Assembly: GCA_916049935.1 (NCBI GenBank)
Contig: CAJZJI010000068.1
Span: forward strand, 1 to 5,574
Length of the DNA: 5,574 nt
Source of the DNA: an uncultured Streptococcus sp.
Lineage (GTDB): Bacteria; Bacillota; Bacilli; Lactobacillales; Aerococcaceae
Direction: 5' to 3'
Shown: positions 1-4,322 of the stretch, one piece after another
Layout of the letters: each line of letters begins with the position of its first letter
Numbering within the stretch: the first letter of the stretch is position 1
The notes under the pieces: model-generated
The model's database searches: none
What the model saw: the letters and a program-made list of their open reading frames with translations, nothing else
What the model was told of the DNA's origin: nothing
Program-made: the position numbers and the translations under genes

Positions 1-51
1 TTTTTTATGAAAAAACTTCAAATTAAATGTTTACAGAAATGCTTTTTCAAA

Positions 52-93
52 CATAAAAGAAGACCTCGGCAAACTCACCAAAGTCTTCTTTTT
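52..93 (-). terminator. Intrinsic terminator after the 69-aa gene
   Basis: Read on the minus strand, arms at 78-91 and 56-69 form a 14-bp stem that includes two G-U pairs around an 8-base loop at 70-77. The stem runs into four U residues (58-55), partly paired in the stem. On the plus strand the inner stem has mismatches but a T run follows at 89-93, so some activity for a transcript arriving from the left is possible. It lies about 30 bases past the stop codon of the small gene, the expected place for the end of the regulator/small-protein transcript. Confidence 0.7.
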
Positions 94-102
94 GAATTTG
101 TT

Positions 103-117
103 TACTATATTATAGTA
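103..117. repeat. Perfect 7-1-7 palindrome TACTATATTATAGTA
   Basis: The sequence reads TACTATA-T-TATAGTA, a perfect inverted repeat with a one-base centre. It lies between the stop codon of the 69-aa gene and its terminator. In RNA it would be a weak A-U hairpin. As DNA it has the shape of a repressor site, but no gene begins near it. Role unknown. Confidence 0.5.
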
Positions 118-121
118 GAAA

Positions 122-331
122 CTAGTTTTCGAAATCCTCGAGCCACTCTTTTTTGATGTTCTTTTCAAGGTTTTGTTGACGTTTATCTTCTTCCATTTTT
201 GGCATCATAATAAACGCATCTCCAAAACTATCTAAATCATACTCATCATTGACTAGTTCCTCTTTCAATGTTTCAGGAACTTCGAGTTTTTCTTTTTTAA
301 GGAAATCTTCCTTTTTGAGACGAATAGACAT
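122..331 (-). CDS. Hypothetical 69-aa acidic protein coupled to the regulator
   Basis: I do not recognise this protein. It is highly charged (20 Asp/Glu against 13 Lys/Arg), lacks Cys, and has no signal peptide or membrane segment, so a soluble cytoplasmic protein is expected. The N-terminal third (residues 4-30) is Lys/Glu-rich and probably helical. A less charged stretch with Phe, Ile and Met (residues 36-46) precedes a second charged helix-like tail ending in WLEDFEN. The start is well supported: AAAGGAG at 339-345 lies 7 bases before the ATG, inside the last codons of the upstream regulator, whose stop is only 2 bases from this start. Close spacing implies cotranscription and probably translational coupling. 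It could be a partner or modulator of the regulator, but nothing in the sequence proves this. Confidence 0.75.
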   Translation of the reverse strand: MSIRLKKEDFLKKEKLEVPETLKEELVNDEYDLDSFGDAFIMMPKMEEDKRQQNLEKNIKKEWLEDFEN

Positions 332-333
332 AT

Positions 334-1194
334 CTATTCTCCTTTCGCCAAACGGTCTTCAAATACTTTTATCTTTTCTAATAATACAGTATTTTTATTC
401 AGTCTGGCAAATGCGGCAGCGTCTCTTATTAATTCTTTAACTTCTTCTTGCTCAAATTTATTTTCATAAGCATTTTCAGCTAGTAAATATTTGATTCGCG
501 CTAAGTAGTAAGTAACATGATTTTCCCCACAAATCGTTACCCCTCGGCGTAATAAAACATCACTTGTATCATATTCCTTAATCGTCGCATAAAATGTTGC
601 TGCGTAATATAGGACTGTTAGGACACGACAAACATCTTCTACAGATTCGATGGTATATGAATCAATTTGGTGAATAGCTTTTTCAAAGAAGTATTCTGCC
701 TTATCATAATCGGCTTGATTCATATAAATAAGTCCAATTCCGGTATATGCTAAAAAGATATACTTATTATCTACGTCTGAATGATCCGCTAATAATTGAT
801 TAAAATAAAAGAAACTATCTGCATCATCTTTGTTCATTAAGGTTTGTGTGAAACCTTTTAAGTATAAATATCGCCACTCTTGTTGAGTTGTCAGATGTGC
901 GACATTAATACTCTTGATGAGCTCTTCTGCTTCTTCGTATTCCATACCCACAATATTGAATTCGATTTTATCAAGTTTTTTATTTAACACTGAGTCTTTA
1001 ATCGCTACAGATGGAAATAACTCCCCTACGTCCATTTGCAACTTTTTGCAAAGCAAGGTCAATATTTTCATTGAAGGAATTTGACCGTGATTTTCGAATC
1101 GACTCAATGTAGCTTGTGTACAAATACCCTCACTCAATTCAATTTGAGATAAACCTAGTTCTTTTCTTCGATTCACAAAAATTTGAATATCCAT
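334..1194 (-). CDS. XRE-family regulator with TPR-like C-terminal domain (PlcR/Rgg-like)
   Basis: A 286-aa DNA-binding protein. Residues 1-60 form an XRE/Cro-type helix-turn-helix; the core is about 15-36, with LSQIELSEG, then the recognition helix TQATLSRFE, then the IPSMKILTLLCKKLQ helix. The pattern resembles the N-terminus of PlcR. The rest is all-alpha: residues 147-178 read as a good tetratricopeptide repeat (AYTGIGLIY then YDKAEYFFEKAI), with further repeat-like helices at 190-222 and 229-262. This layout and length fit the RNPP group (Rgg, NprR, PlcR, PrgX), in which the TPR domain often binds a short peptide signal. That ligand is inferred, since no pheromone gene is evident here. 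The ATG is set by AAAGGAG at 1201-1207, 6 bases upstream. It is transcribed with the small 69-aa gene. Targets are unknown. Confidence 0.85.
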   Translation of the reverse strand: MDIQIFVNRRKELGLSQIELSEGICTQATLSRFENHGQIPSMKILTLLCKKLQMDVGELFPSVAIKDSVLNKKLDKIEFNIVGMEYEEAEELIKSINVAHLTTQQEWRYLYLKGFTQTLMNKDDADSFFYFNQLLADHSDVDNKYIFLAYTGIGLIYMNQADYDKAEYFFEKAIHQIDSYTIESVEDVCRVLTVLYYAATFYATIKEYDTSDVLLRRGVTICGENHVTYYLARIKYLLAENAYENKFEQEEVKELIRDAAAFARLNKNTVLLEKIKVFEDRLAKGE

Positions 1195-1200
1195 AAATAT

Positions 1201-1207
1201 CTCCTTT
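1201..1207 (-). promoter_or_regulatory. Ribosome binding site of the regulator
   Basis: The minus strand reads AAAGGAG, 6 bases before the ATG at 1194. It supports this start for the XRE-TPR protein. Confidence 0.85.
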
Positions 1208-1241
1208 CTTTTATTTAATATATGTTCCCTATATCAAATTT

Positions 1242-1270
1242 ATTATACCTTTATTTATCGATATATCCAA
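1242..1270 (-). promoter_or_regulatory. Predicted sigma-A promoter of the regulator
   Basis: The minus strand reads TTGGAT (1270-1265), a 17-base spacer, then a perfect TATAAT (1247-1242). The -35 is poor (3 of 6), so the promoter may be weak or need activation. Transcription would start near 1235, giving a leader of about 40 bases. The 8-base palindrome TATCGATA lies inside the spacer (1256-1263), a position suited to a repressor or autoregulatory site. Confidence 0.6.
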
Positions 1271-1360
1271 AGGAAAAACTTCATTTTGGTAGAGTTTTGT
1301 GGGATTTTTTCTTTTTTTCTGAATGAAAATGACGATTATGTATTATTTTATATAAGTGAA

Positions 1361-1391
1361 TTTATAATTTTGAAAATGATTTTCATTACAA
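1361..1391 (-). promoter_or_regulatory. Possible upstream Fur-controlled promoter
   Basis: On the minus strand, TTGTAA (1391-1386) and TATAAA (1366-1361) are separated by 19 bases, and the Fur-like palindrome fills the spacer. Each hexamer is a fair match, but the spacing is long. If used, the start near 1354 would give the regulator a second, metal-controlled transcript with a leader of about 160 bases. This is inference from motifs only. Confidence 0.3.
1371..1385. promoter_or_regulatory. Fur-like operator TGAAAATGATTTTCA
   Basis: A perfect 7-1-7 inverted repeat. It agrees with the Bacillus Fur consensus TGATAATNATTATCA at 12 of 14 defined positions, with symmetric changes at positions 4 and 12. 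It fits the PerR consensus less well (10 of 14) and Zur poorly (8 of 14). A second copy of the half-site TGAAAATGA occurs at 1324-1332. The nearest downstream start codon is that of the XRE-TPR regulator, about 180 bases away on the minus strand. No iron-uptake gene is present in the window, so the target is uncertain. Confidence 0.55.
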
Positions 1392-1410
1392 ATAATTTCA
1401 TAAAAATGCT

Positions 1411-1419
1411 TGATATAAT
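1411..1419 (+). promoter_or_regulatory. Possible extended -10 element, plus strand
   Basis: The plus strand reads TGATATAAT, a perfect extended -10 (TGN-TATAAT). No good -35 lies 16-18 bases upstream. The Fur-like palindrome ends 25 bases before it. No gene follows on this strand, so any product would be a short RNA reaching the hairpin at 1470-1496 or antisense RNA to jag. AT-rich DNA yields such matches by chance. Confidence 0.25.
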
Positions 1420-1463
1420 AATCATTCTAAGCGTTATTCTTTAAAAGTCGATTTTGAAAGCAC

Positions 1464-1496
1464 AAAAAAAGCTTATGACCGAAACGGTCATAAGCT
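1464..1496 (-). terminator. Intrinsic terminator of the rpmH-jag operon
   Basis: On the minus strand, arms at 1496-1485 and 1481-1470 form a perfect 12-bp stem (AGCTTATGACCG and its complement) with a TTT loop, followed directly by seven T residues (1470-1464), the first of which pairs in the stem. It begins 9 bases past the jag stop codon. On the plus strand only a separated run of five T follows (1501-1505), so termination is expected mainly leftward. It isolates the regulator unit from the operon. Confidence 0.92.
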
Positions 1497-1505
1497 GTCA
1501 TTTTT

Positions 1506-2294
1506 CTATTCTGCGATTTCAACTACGAGGTAACGATGTGGTTCTTTACCTTCTGAGTGAGTTGAGATGCGTTTGTTTTTACTTAACGCAGCGTGAATTT
1601 GTTTTCTTTCATACGCTGGAAGTGGTTCTAAGTAAACAGGTTGTTTTGTTTTTAATACTTTACGAGCTGTTCTTTCCGCAATTTGTTGTAGTGTTTCACT
1701 ACGACGTGCACGGTAGTCACCAACATCCACTTGAACTGAAATACGTCCTTTGATGAAGCGGTGTACAGATACTTGCGCAAGTACTTGTAAAGCATTCAAG
1801 ATTTTACCGTGTTTTCCGATTAAAAGACCTTGTTTGTCTGTGTCGAATACGAAAGTCATGCGATCACGACGCGCTTCAACTGTTACTGTTGCTTCAGCGC
1901 CGTATGTTTTAGCGATGCCTTCTAAGTATTCTTTTGTCACACGAGCAGCTTCTTCTAATTGGTCTACAGTTTCTTCGTAATCTGCGTCTCCTTCTTCTTC
2001 TTCGAAATCATCGTCTTCGAAGTCTTCTTCAGGAACTTCCACAGTTTCTACTGTTTCGACAGTTGCTTCTTCCACAACAGGTTCAACAACTTCTTCTACT
2101 GCTTCTTCGCTAACCATTGTAGCGACTGGCGTTAATTCCACTTCAGCATTTTTTTGACCGAAGCCAAACAATCCTTTTTTACCTTCAGAAATGACTTCCA
2201 CAAACACTTGGTCTTGCGGTAATCCTAACTGACGTAATCCTTTTTGGATTGCTTTTTCTACTGAAACGTCACTTACTTTAATTGTATTTGTCAT
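1506..2294 (-). CDS. jag: Jag/KhpB RNA-binding protein (KH and R3H domains)
   Basis: A 262-aa cytoplasmic RNA-binding protein of the Jag/KhpB/EloR family. In streptococci and lactobacilli the homologue acts with KhpA in post-transcriptional control linked to cell elongation and division. Residues 1-53 are the Jag N-terminal domain, ending in the typical KKGLFGFGQKNAEVE stretch. Residues 55-112 are a very acidic linker rich in Glu, Asp, Val and Thr. A KH-II domain follows (about 130-195) with the GxxG loop as GKHG at 160-163. An R3H domain closes the protein (about 197-262) with the Arg-His signature R230...H234 in ERKQIH. The ATG is supported by AGGAGAG at 2301-2307, 6 bases upstream. jag follows yidC by 76 bases on the same strand, the usual order, and ends just before a strong terminator. 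Confidence 0.96.
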   Translation of the reverse strand: MTNTIKVSDVSVEKAIQKGLRQLGLPQDQVFVEVISEGKKGLFGFGQKNAEVELTPVATMVSEEAVEEVVEPVVEEATVETVETVEVPEEDFEDDDFEEEEGDADYEETVDQLEEAARVTKEYLEGIAKTYGAEATVTVEARRDRMTFVFDTDKQGLLIGKHGKILNALQVLAQVSVHRFIKGRISVQVDVGDYRARRSETLQQIAERTARKVLKTKQPVYLEPLPAYERKQIHAALSKNKRISTHSEGKEPHRYLVVEIAE

Positions 2295-2370
2295 CGTAAA
2301 CTCTCCTACTCTATAAAAATCATTGTTATTATCTCATGATTGAGACATTTCAACAAGAGCTCTATAAGAA

Positions 2371-3183
2371 TTATTTTCCGTGTCTTCTTTTCGCTTTTTC
2401 AAGCGCTCTTGCACGGCGTTTTTTCTCAGCGGCAATCGCCTTTTGCTCTTCTTGGAATTTAAATGGATTATTTAATAGTAATGTTTGGCCTACCATAAAT
2501 ACGTTTCCGACTACCCAGTAGAGTGATAACGCACTTGATAACCCAAGAGACATAAATAGGATCATTGCTGGCATGACATACATCATAACTTTACCAGCAC
2601 CACCAGTATCTTGCATTTTCATTGATAACCATGTTGTAACAAACGTTGTTAATGCTGCTAAGACTGGTAAGATGAAATATGGGTCTGGTTGGTCTAATTG
2701 GAACCATAAGAAATGACCTTGTTTCAATACGTCTGTACGGCTGATTGCTTGATACAATGCCATCATAACTGGCAATTGAATTAATAATGGTAAACATCCA
2801 GCGTATTGGTTGATACCTTCACGCTCATATAAAGCATTCATTTCAGCTTGAAGCATTTCTTGTGTTGCACGGTCGCGTGCTGAATACTTCTCACGTAACG
2901 CTTTAATTTCTGGTTGAAGAATCGCTTGTTTACGCGTGCTTTGGTATTGGAAGTGCATTAAAGGAACCATAATTAAACGAGTAATAATCGTAAAGACGAT
3001 AATCCCTAAACCGTAACTTCCTCCTAATAGGTTTGATAACCAGATGATAAATTGAGACAAATTATATAGAACAATTCGATCCCAGAATCCTGTACTAGAC
3101 TCCGTAATTGGAGAAGTTCCACAGGCCGCTAAAAATAAAGTTAAAACTGCTAATGATAAAATCAATTGGCTTTTTTTCTTCAC
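2371..3183 (-). CDS. yidC: YidC/SpoIIIJ membrane protein insertase, lipoprotein form
   Basis: Inserts and folds membrane proteins, alone or with SecYEG; it acts in the cytoplasmic membrane. I chose the GTG start at 3183 (270 aa): AAAGGTGGGA lies 7 bases upstream, and the N-terminus becomes a compact lipoprotein signal, KKK, a hydrophobic core, then lipobox LAAC with Cys21 as the lipidated residue. A TTG at 3219 would add 12 residues and is less likely. Hydrophobic segments follow at about 57-77, 128-146, 168-187 and 198-240 (two passes). The conserved groove arginine is R69 in FTIITRLIMVP. Residues 83-125 are the charged cytoplasmic hairpin loop. The tail from 246 is strongly basic (KKRRARALEKAKRRHGK), as expected for ribosome contact. 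It lies 46 bases after rnpA in the conserved rnpA-yidC-jag order. Firmicutes often have a second copy elsewhere; this is the rnpA-linked one. Confidence 0.95.
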   Translation of the reverse strand: MKKKSQLILSLAVLTLFLAACGTSPITESSTGFWDRIVLYNLSQFIIWLSNLLGGSYGLGIIVFTIITRLIMVPLMHFQYQSTRKQAILQPEIKALREKYSARDRATQEMLQAEMNALYEREGINQYAGCLPLLIQLPVMMALYQAISRTDVLKQGHFLWFQLDQPDPYFILPVLAALTTFVTTWLSMKMQDTGGAGKVMMYVMPAMILFMSLGLSSALSLYWVVGNVFMVGQTLLLNNPFKFQEEQKAIAAEKKRRARALEKAKRRHGK

Positions 3184-3190
3184 TGAAAAG

Positions 3191-3200
3191 TCCCACCTTT
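3191..3200 (-). promoter_or_regulatory. Ribosome binding site that decides the yidC GTG start
   Basis: The minus strand reads AAAGGTGGGA, one base off AAAGGAGG in its core, 7 bases before GTG at 3183. The alternative TTG at 3219 has a less well placed AGGTAGGA at the end of rnpA. Confidence 0.65.
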
Positions 3201-3229
3201 TAGAATATTTAATTTTCAACGATTCCTAC

Positions 3230-3589
3230 CTATAAATAGGAATCTTCATTTTTAGGTAATATTGTAGCTAATTTTAAAACATGCATCATACTGCTTTTCA
3301 TTTCTTGATAAGACATTTGTACGATGGGTTGACGAGCAATAACGATAAAATCTACATCTTGCGCCAATTGGTCGTCAAGTTCCATTAAAATATGACGGAT
3401 TCTTCTTTTTAGACGATTACGTGTAACCGCATTTCCAAGTTTTTTGCTGACAGAGATTCCCACACGAAAATGGGATTGGTCTTCCTTATTATATTTATAA
3501 ATAACGAATTGACGGTTCGCTGTCGATTTTCCCTTGTGGAATACCTTTTGAAATTCGCGGTCTTTCTTTACTCGAAACGATTTCTTCAT
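3230..3589 (-). CDS. rnpA: Ribonuclease P protein component
   Basis: The protein subunit of RNase P, which binds the catalytic RNA and the 5' leader of precursor tRNA. Its 119 aa match the family length. The RNR signature is clear at 53-65 (NAVTRNRLKRRIR). The N-terminal part carries the typical F-x-KVF-x-KGKS stretch (13-22) that lines the leader-binding cleft, and the strand DFIVIAR is at 80-86. The protein is strongly basic overall. The start is supported by GGAGAG at 3600-3605, although the 10-base spacing is slightly long. It lies downstream of rpmH as in most bacteria, but an intrinsic terminator sits in the gap and I see no separate rnpA promoter there. Its expression may therefore depend on read-through from rpmH. 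Confidence 0.97.
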   Translation of the reverse strand: MKKSFRVKKDREFQKVFHKGKSTANRQFVIYKYNKEDQSHFRVGISVSKKLGNAVTRNRLKRRIRHILMELDDQLAQDVDFIVIARQPIVQMSYQEMKSSMMHVLKLATILPKNEDSYL

Positions 3590-3624
3590 CTACTTGAATC
3601 TCTCCAGTCACTCAAATGGTTTTT

Positions 3625-3657
3625 AAAAAAAAAGACCACTGAGACGTTCAGTGATCT
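3625..3657 (-). terminator. Intrinsic terminator between rpmH and rnpA
   Basis: On the minus strand, GATCACTGA (3656-3648), loop ACGTC and TCAGTGGTC (3642-3634) form a 9-bp stem with one T-G pair, followed by nine T residues (3633-3625). The left arm begins at the last base of the rpmH stop codon, and the next A-T pair can extend it. It should cut most transcripts after rpmH, giving far more L34 mRNA than rnpA-yidC-jag mRNA. A ribosome at the stop codon would cover the left arm. Confidence 0.87.
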
Positions 3658-3790
3658 AAGCTGCTAAAACTTTTCTACCTTTACGGCGTCTGCTTGCTAA
3701 TACTCTACGGCCATTTTTTGTGCTCATACGTTTACGGAATCCGTGAACTTTTTGACGTTTGCGTTTGCTTGGTTGATATGTTCTTTTCAT
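3656..3790 (-). CDS. rpmH: 50S ribosomal protein L34
   Basis: A 44-aa, very basic protein of the large ribosomal subunit. The sequence begins [20 protein letters not shown] and continues through the conserved [20 protein letters not shown] to VLAA, matching the family along its whole length. AGGAGGTG at 3798-3805, 7 bases before the ATG, is a near-ideal ribosome binding site. It is the first gene of the leftward operon, driven by a consensus promoter, and is followed at once by a terminator. It diverges from dnaA across the origin region, the classic Firmicute arrangement. Confidence 0.98.
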   Translation of the reverse strand: MKRTYQPSKRKRQKVHGFRKRMSTKNGRRVLASRRRKGRKVLAA

Positions 3791-3820
3791 TCGTGTGCAC
3801 CTCCTACTGTAAATGAAATA

Positions 3821-3843
3821 TCTAGTCTCCCTAGACAGTCTAG
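3821..3843 (-). repeat. Palindromic repeats at the rpmH transcription start
   Basis: Overlapping symmetry covers the expected start of the rpmH mRNA (near 3840). CTAGAC-A-GTCTAG (3831-3843) is a perfect 6-1-6 palindrome, and TCTAG at 3821-3825 with CTAGA at 3831-3835 gives a 5-bp hairpin whose loop is GGAGA on the mRNA strand. TCTAGT is repeated at 3821-3826 and 3839-3844. It could be an operator or a stabilising 5' hairpin; neither is proved. Confidence 0.5.
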
Positions 3844-3846
3844 TAC

Positions 3847-3875
3847 ATTATAAATATAAAATGTTTACTTGTCAA
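3847..3875 (-). promoter_or_regulatory. Consensus sigma-A promoter of rpmH
   Basis: The minus strand shows a perfect TTGACA (3875-3870), a 17-base spacer and a perfect TATAAT (3852-3847). Both hexamers and the spacing are ideal, as expected for a ribosomal-protein gene. Transcription should start near 3840, giving a leader of about 50 bases. Confidence 0.93.
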
Positions 3876-3970
3876 TATAAACTATCTAATCACTAAATTA
3901 CTGAAGTATCATAACATAATCAGACTAAAAATTTCTACAAATAACTGTTGATTTCGCTCTATTTTTTTAG

Positions 3971-4255
3971 TTATTCACATCGATGGTGGATAGTTTTTTT
4001 GCATAAAAGACGATTTCCACAGACTTATAAACAATTTATCCACAAAATAACAATCTGTTTACAAAAATTATACACAATGGTGGATAACTCTATTAAATTC
4101 CTTTTATATCAACTTTCTTCATTGTTTATAACTGCTATTTTTATGTGCATATCTCTGTGAATATCCACTTTTTTCTTCGACTTATCCACCGTTTTGTGGA
4201 TAAAGTTATCAAAAATAATCTTTTTTTGTGATTTTATCAATCCGATTGTGGAAAA
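3971..4255. other. oriC-type DnaA-box cluster upstream of dnaA
   Basis: Many 9-mers match TTATCCACA or close variants. Perfect boxes: plus strand 4036-4044 and minus strand 4195-4203. Good variants: TTATTCACA (3971-3979, plus), TTATACACA (4068-4076, plus), TTATCCACC (4182-4190, plus; and minus at 4079-4087) and TTTTCCACA (minus, 4247-4255). Weaker: minus 3985-3993 (CTATCCACC), plus 4013-4021 (ATTTCCACA) and minus 4156-4164 (ATATTCACA). Such a cluster between rpmH and dnaA is the upstream part of the origin in many Firmicutes, where DnaA binds for initiation and autoregulation. In Bacillus the duplex-unwinding element lies after dnaA, outside this window, so this may be only half of a two-part origin. 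A/T-rich DNA at 4204-4245 could also melt. Confidence 0.88.
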
Positions 4256-4277
4256 CTTTTTTGAAAGATGGTACACT
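4249..4277 (+). promoter_or_regulatory. Predicted dnaA promoter overlapped by a DnaA box
   Basis: TGGAAA (4249-4254) is a partial -35, followed by a 17-base spacer and TACACT (4272-4277) with an upstream TG at 4269-4270, an extended -10. The DnaA box TGTGGAAAA (4247-4255) covers the -35, so DnaA bound there should block its own promoter. Transcription would start near 4284. Confidence 0.65.
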
Positions 4278-4308
4278 GTTAAATGGATTAGAATCTTGAA
4301 AACGATAT

Positions 4309-4317
4309 AAGGAGGTG
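4309..4317 (+). promoter_or_regulatory. Ribosome binding site of dnaA
   Basis: AAGGAGGTG lies 5 bases before the ATG at 4323, close to full complementarity with the 3' end of 16S rRNA. It fixes the dnaA start. Confidence 0.9.
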
Positions 4318-4322
4318 CATTT

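Larger units (their letters stand above)
1..121. other. Gene-free left edge
   Basis: No supportable gene is seen here. The stretch holds the terminator that ends the small-protein/regulator transcript and an AT-rich palindrome at 103-117. A plus-strand reading frame of about 49 codons starts at 7, but it has no ribosome binding site and runs through the terminator and the end of the minus-strand gene. The first 50 bases are A/T-rich with short complementary runs and no recognisable signal. Confidence 0.6.
1195..1505. other. Intergenic region between jag and the regulator
   Basis: About 310 bases with no convincing gene. From right to left on the minus strand it holds the jag terminator, a Fur-like palindrome with promoter-like hexamers, an A/T-rich stretch, and the regulator's proximal promoter and ribosome binding site. 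Short frames exist (10 codons plus strand from 1323; 17 codons minus strand from 1401), but neither has a ribosome binding site. Confidence 0.6.
3791..4322. other. Divergent rpmH/dnaA intergenic region
   Basis: About 530 bases with no gene. From left to right it holds the rpmH ribosome binding site, leader and promoter (to 3875); about 95 A/T-rich bases with no recognised motif (3876-3970); the DnaA-box cluster (3971-4255); and the dnaA promoter and leader. Open frames through it on either strand follow only from the low GC content and lack ribosome binding sites. Confidence 0.85.

Noticed and set aside
7..156. A plus-strand frame of about 49 codons at the left edge
   Set aside because: It has no ribosome binding site and crosses the terminator hairpin and the end of the minus-strand 69-aa gene.
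1323..1355. A 10-codon plus-strand frame in the jag-regulator gap
   Set aside because: It has no ribosome binding site and no gene follows it on that strand, so it cannot be a leader peptide of anything visible.
1348..1401. A 17-codon minus-strand frame encoding a hydrophobic, Lys-containing peptide upstream of the PlcR/Rgg-like regulator, resembling a short peptide pheromone gene
   Set aside because: There is no ribosome binding site before its ATG, it overlaps the Fur-like palindrome, and it lacks the motifs of known short hydrophobic peptides. AT-rich DNA gives such frames by chance.
1454..1980. Plus-strand open frames opposite jag
   Set aside because: They are antisense to a clearly conserved gene, have no start signals, and have Cys/Phe/Ser-rich products typical of shadow frames.
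3876..3970. A/T-rich DNA as the main unwinding element with DnaA-trio repeats
   Set aside because: I could not find a convincing run of trio repeats beside a box, and in Bacillus this element lies downstream of dnaA, outside the window.
4182..4203. A hairpin with an 8-bp stem as a transcription terminator
   Set aside because: The arms are two facing DnaA boxes, there is no T run after them, and no gene ends here. It is better explained as part of the origin.
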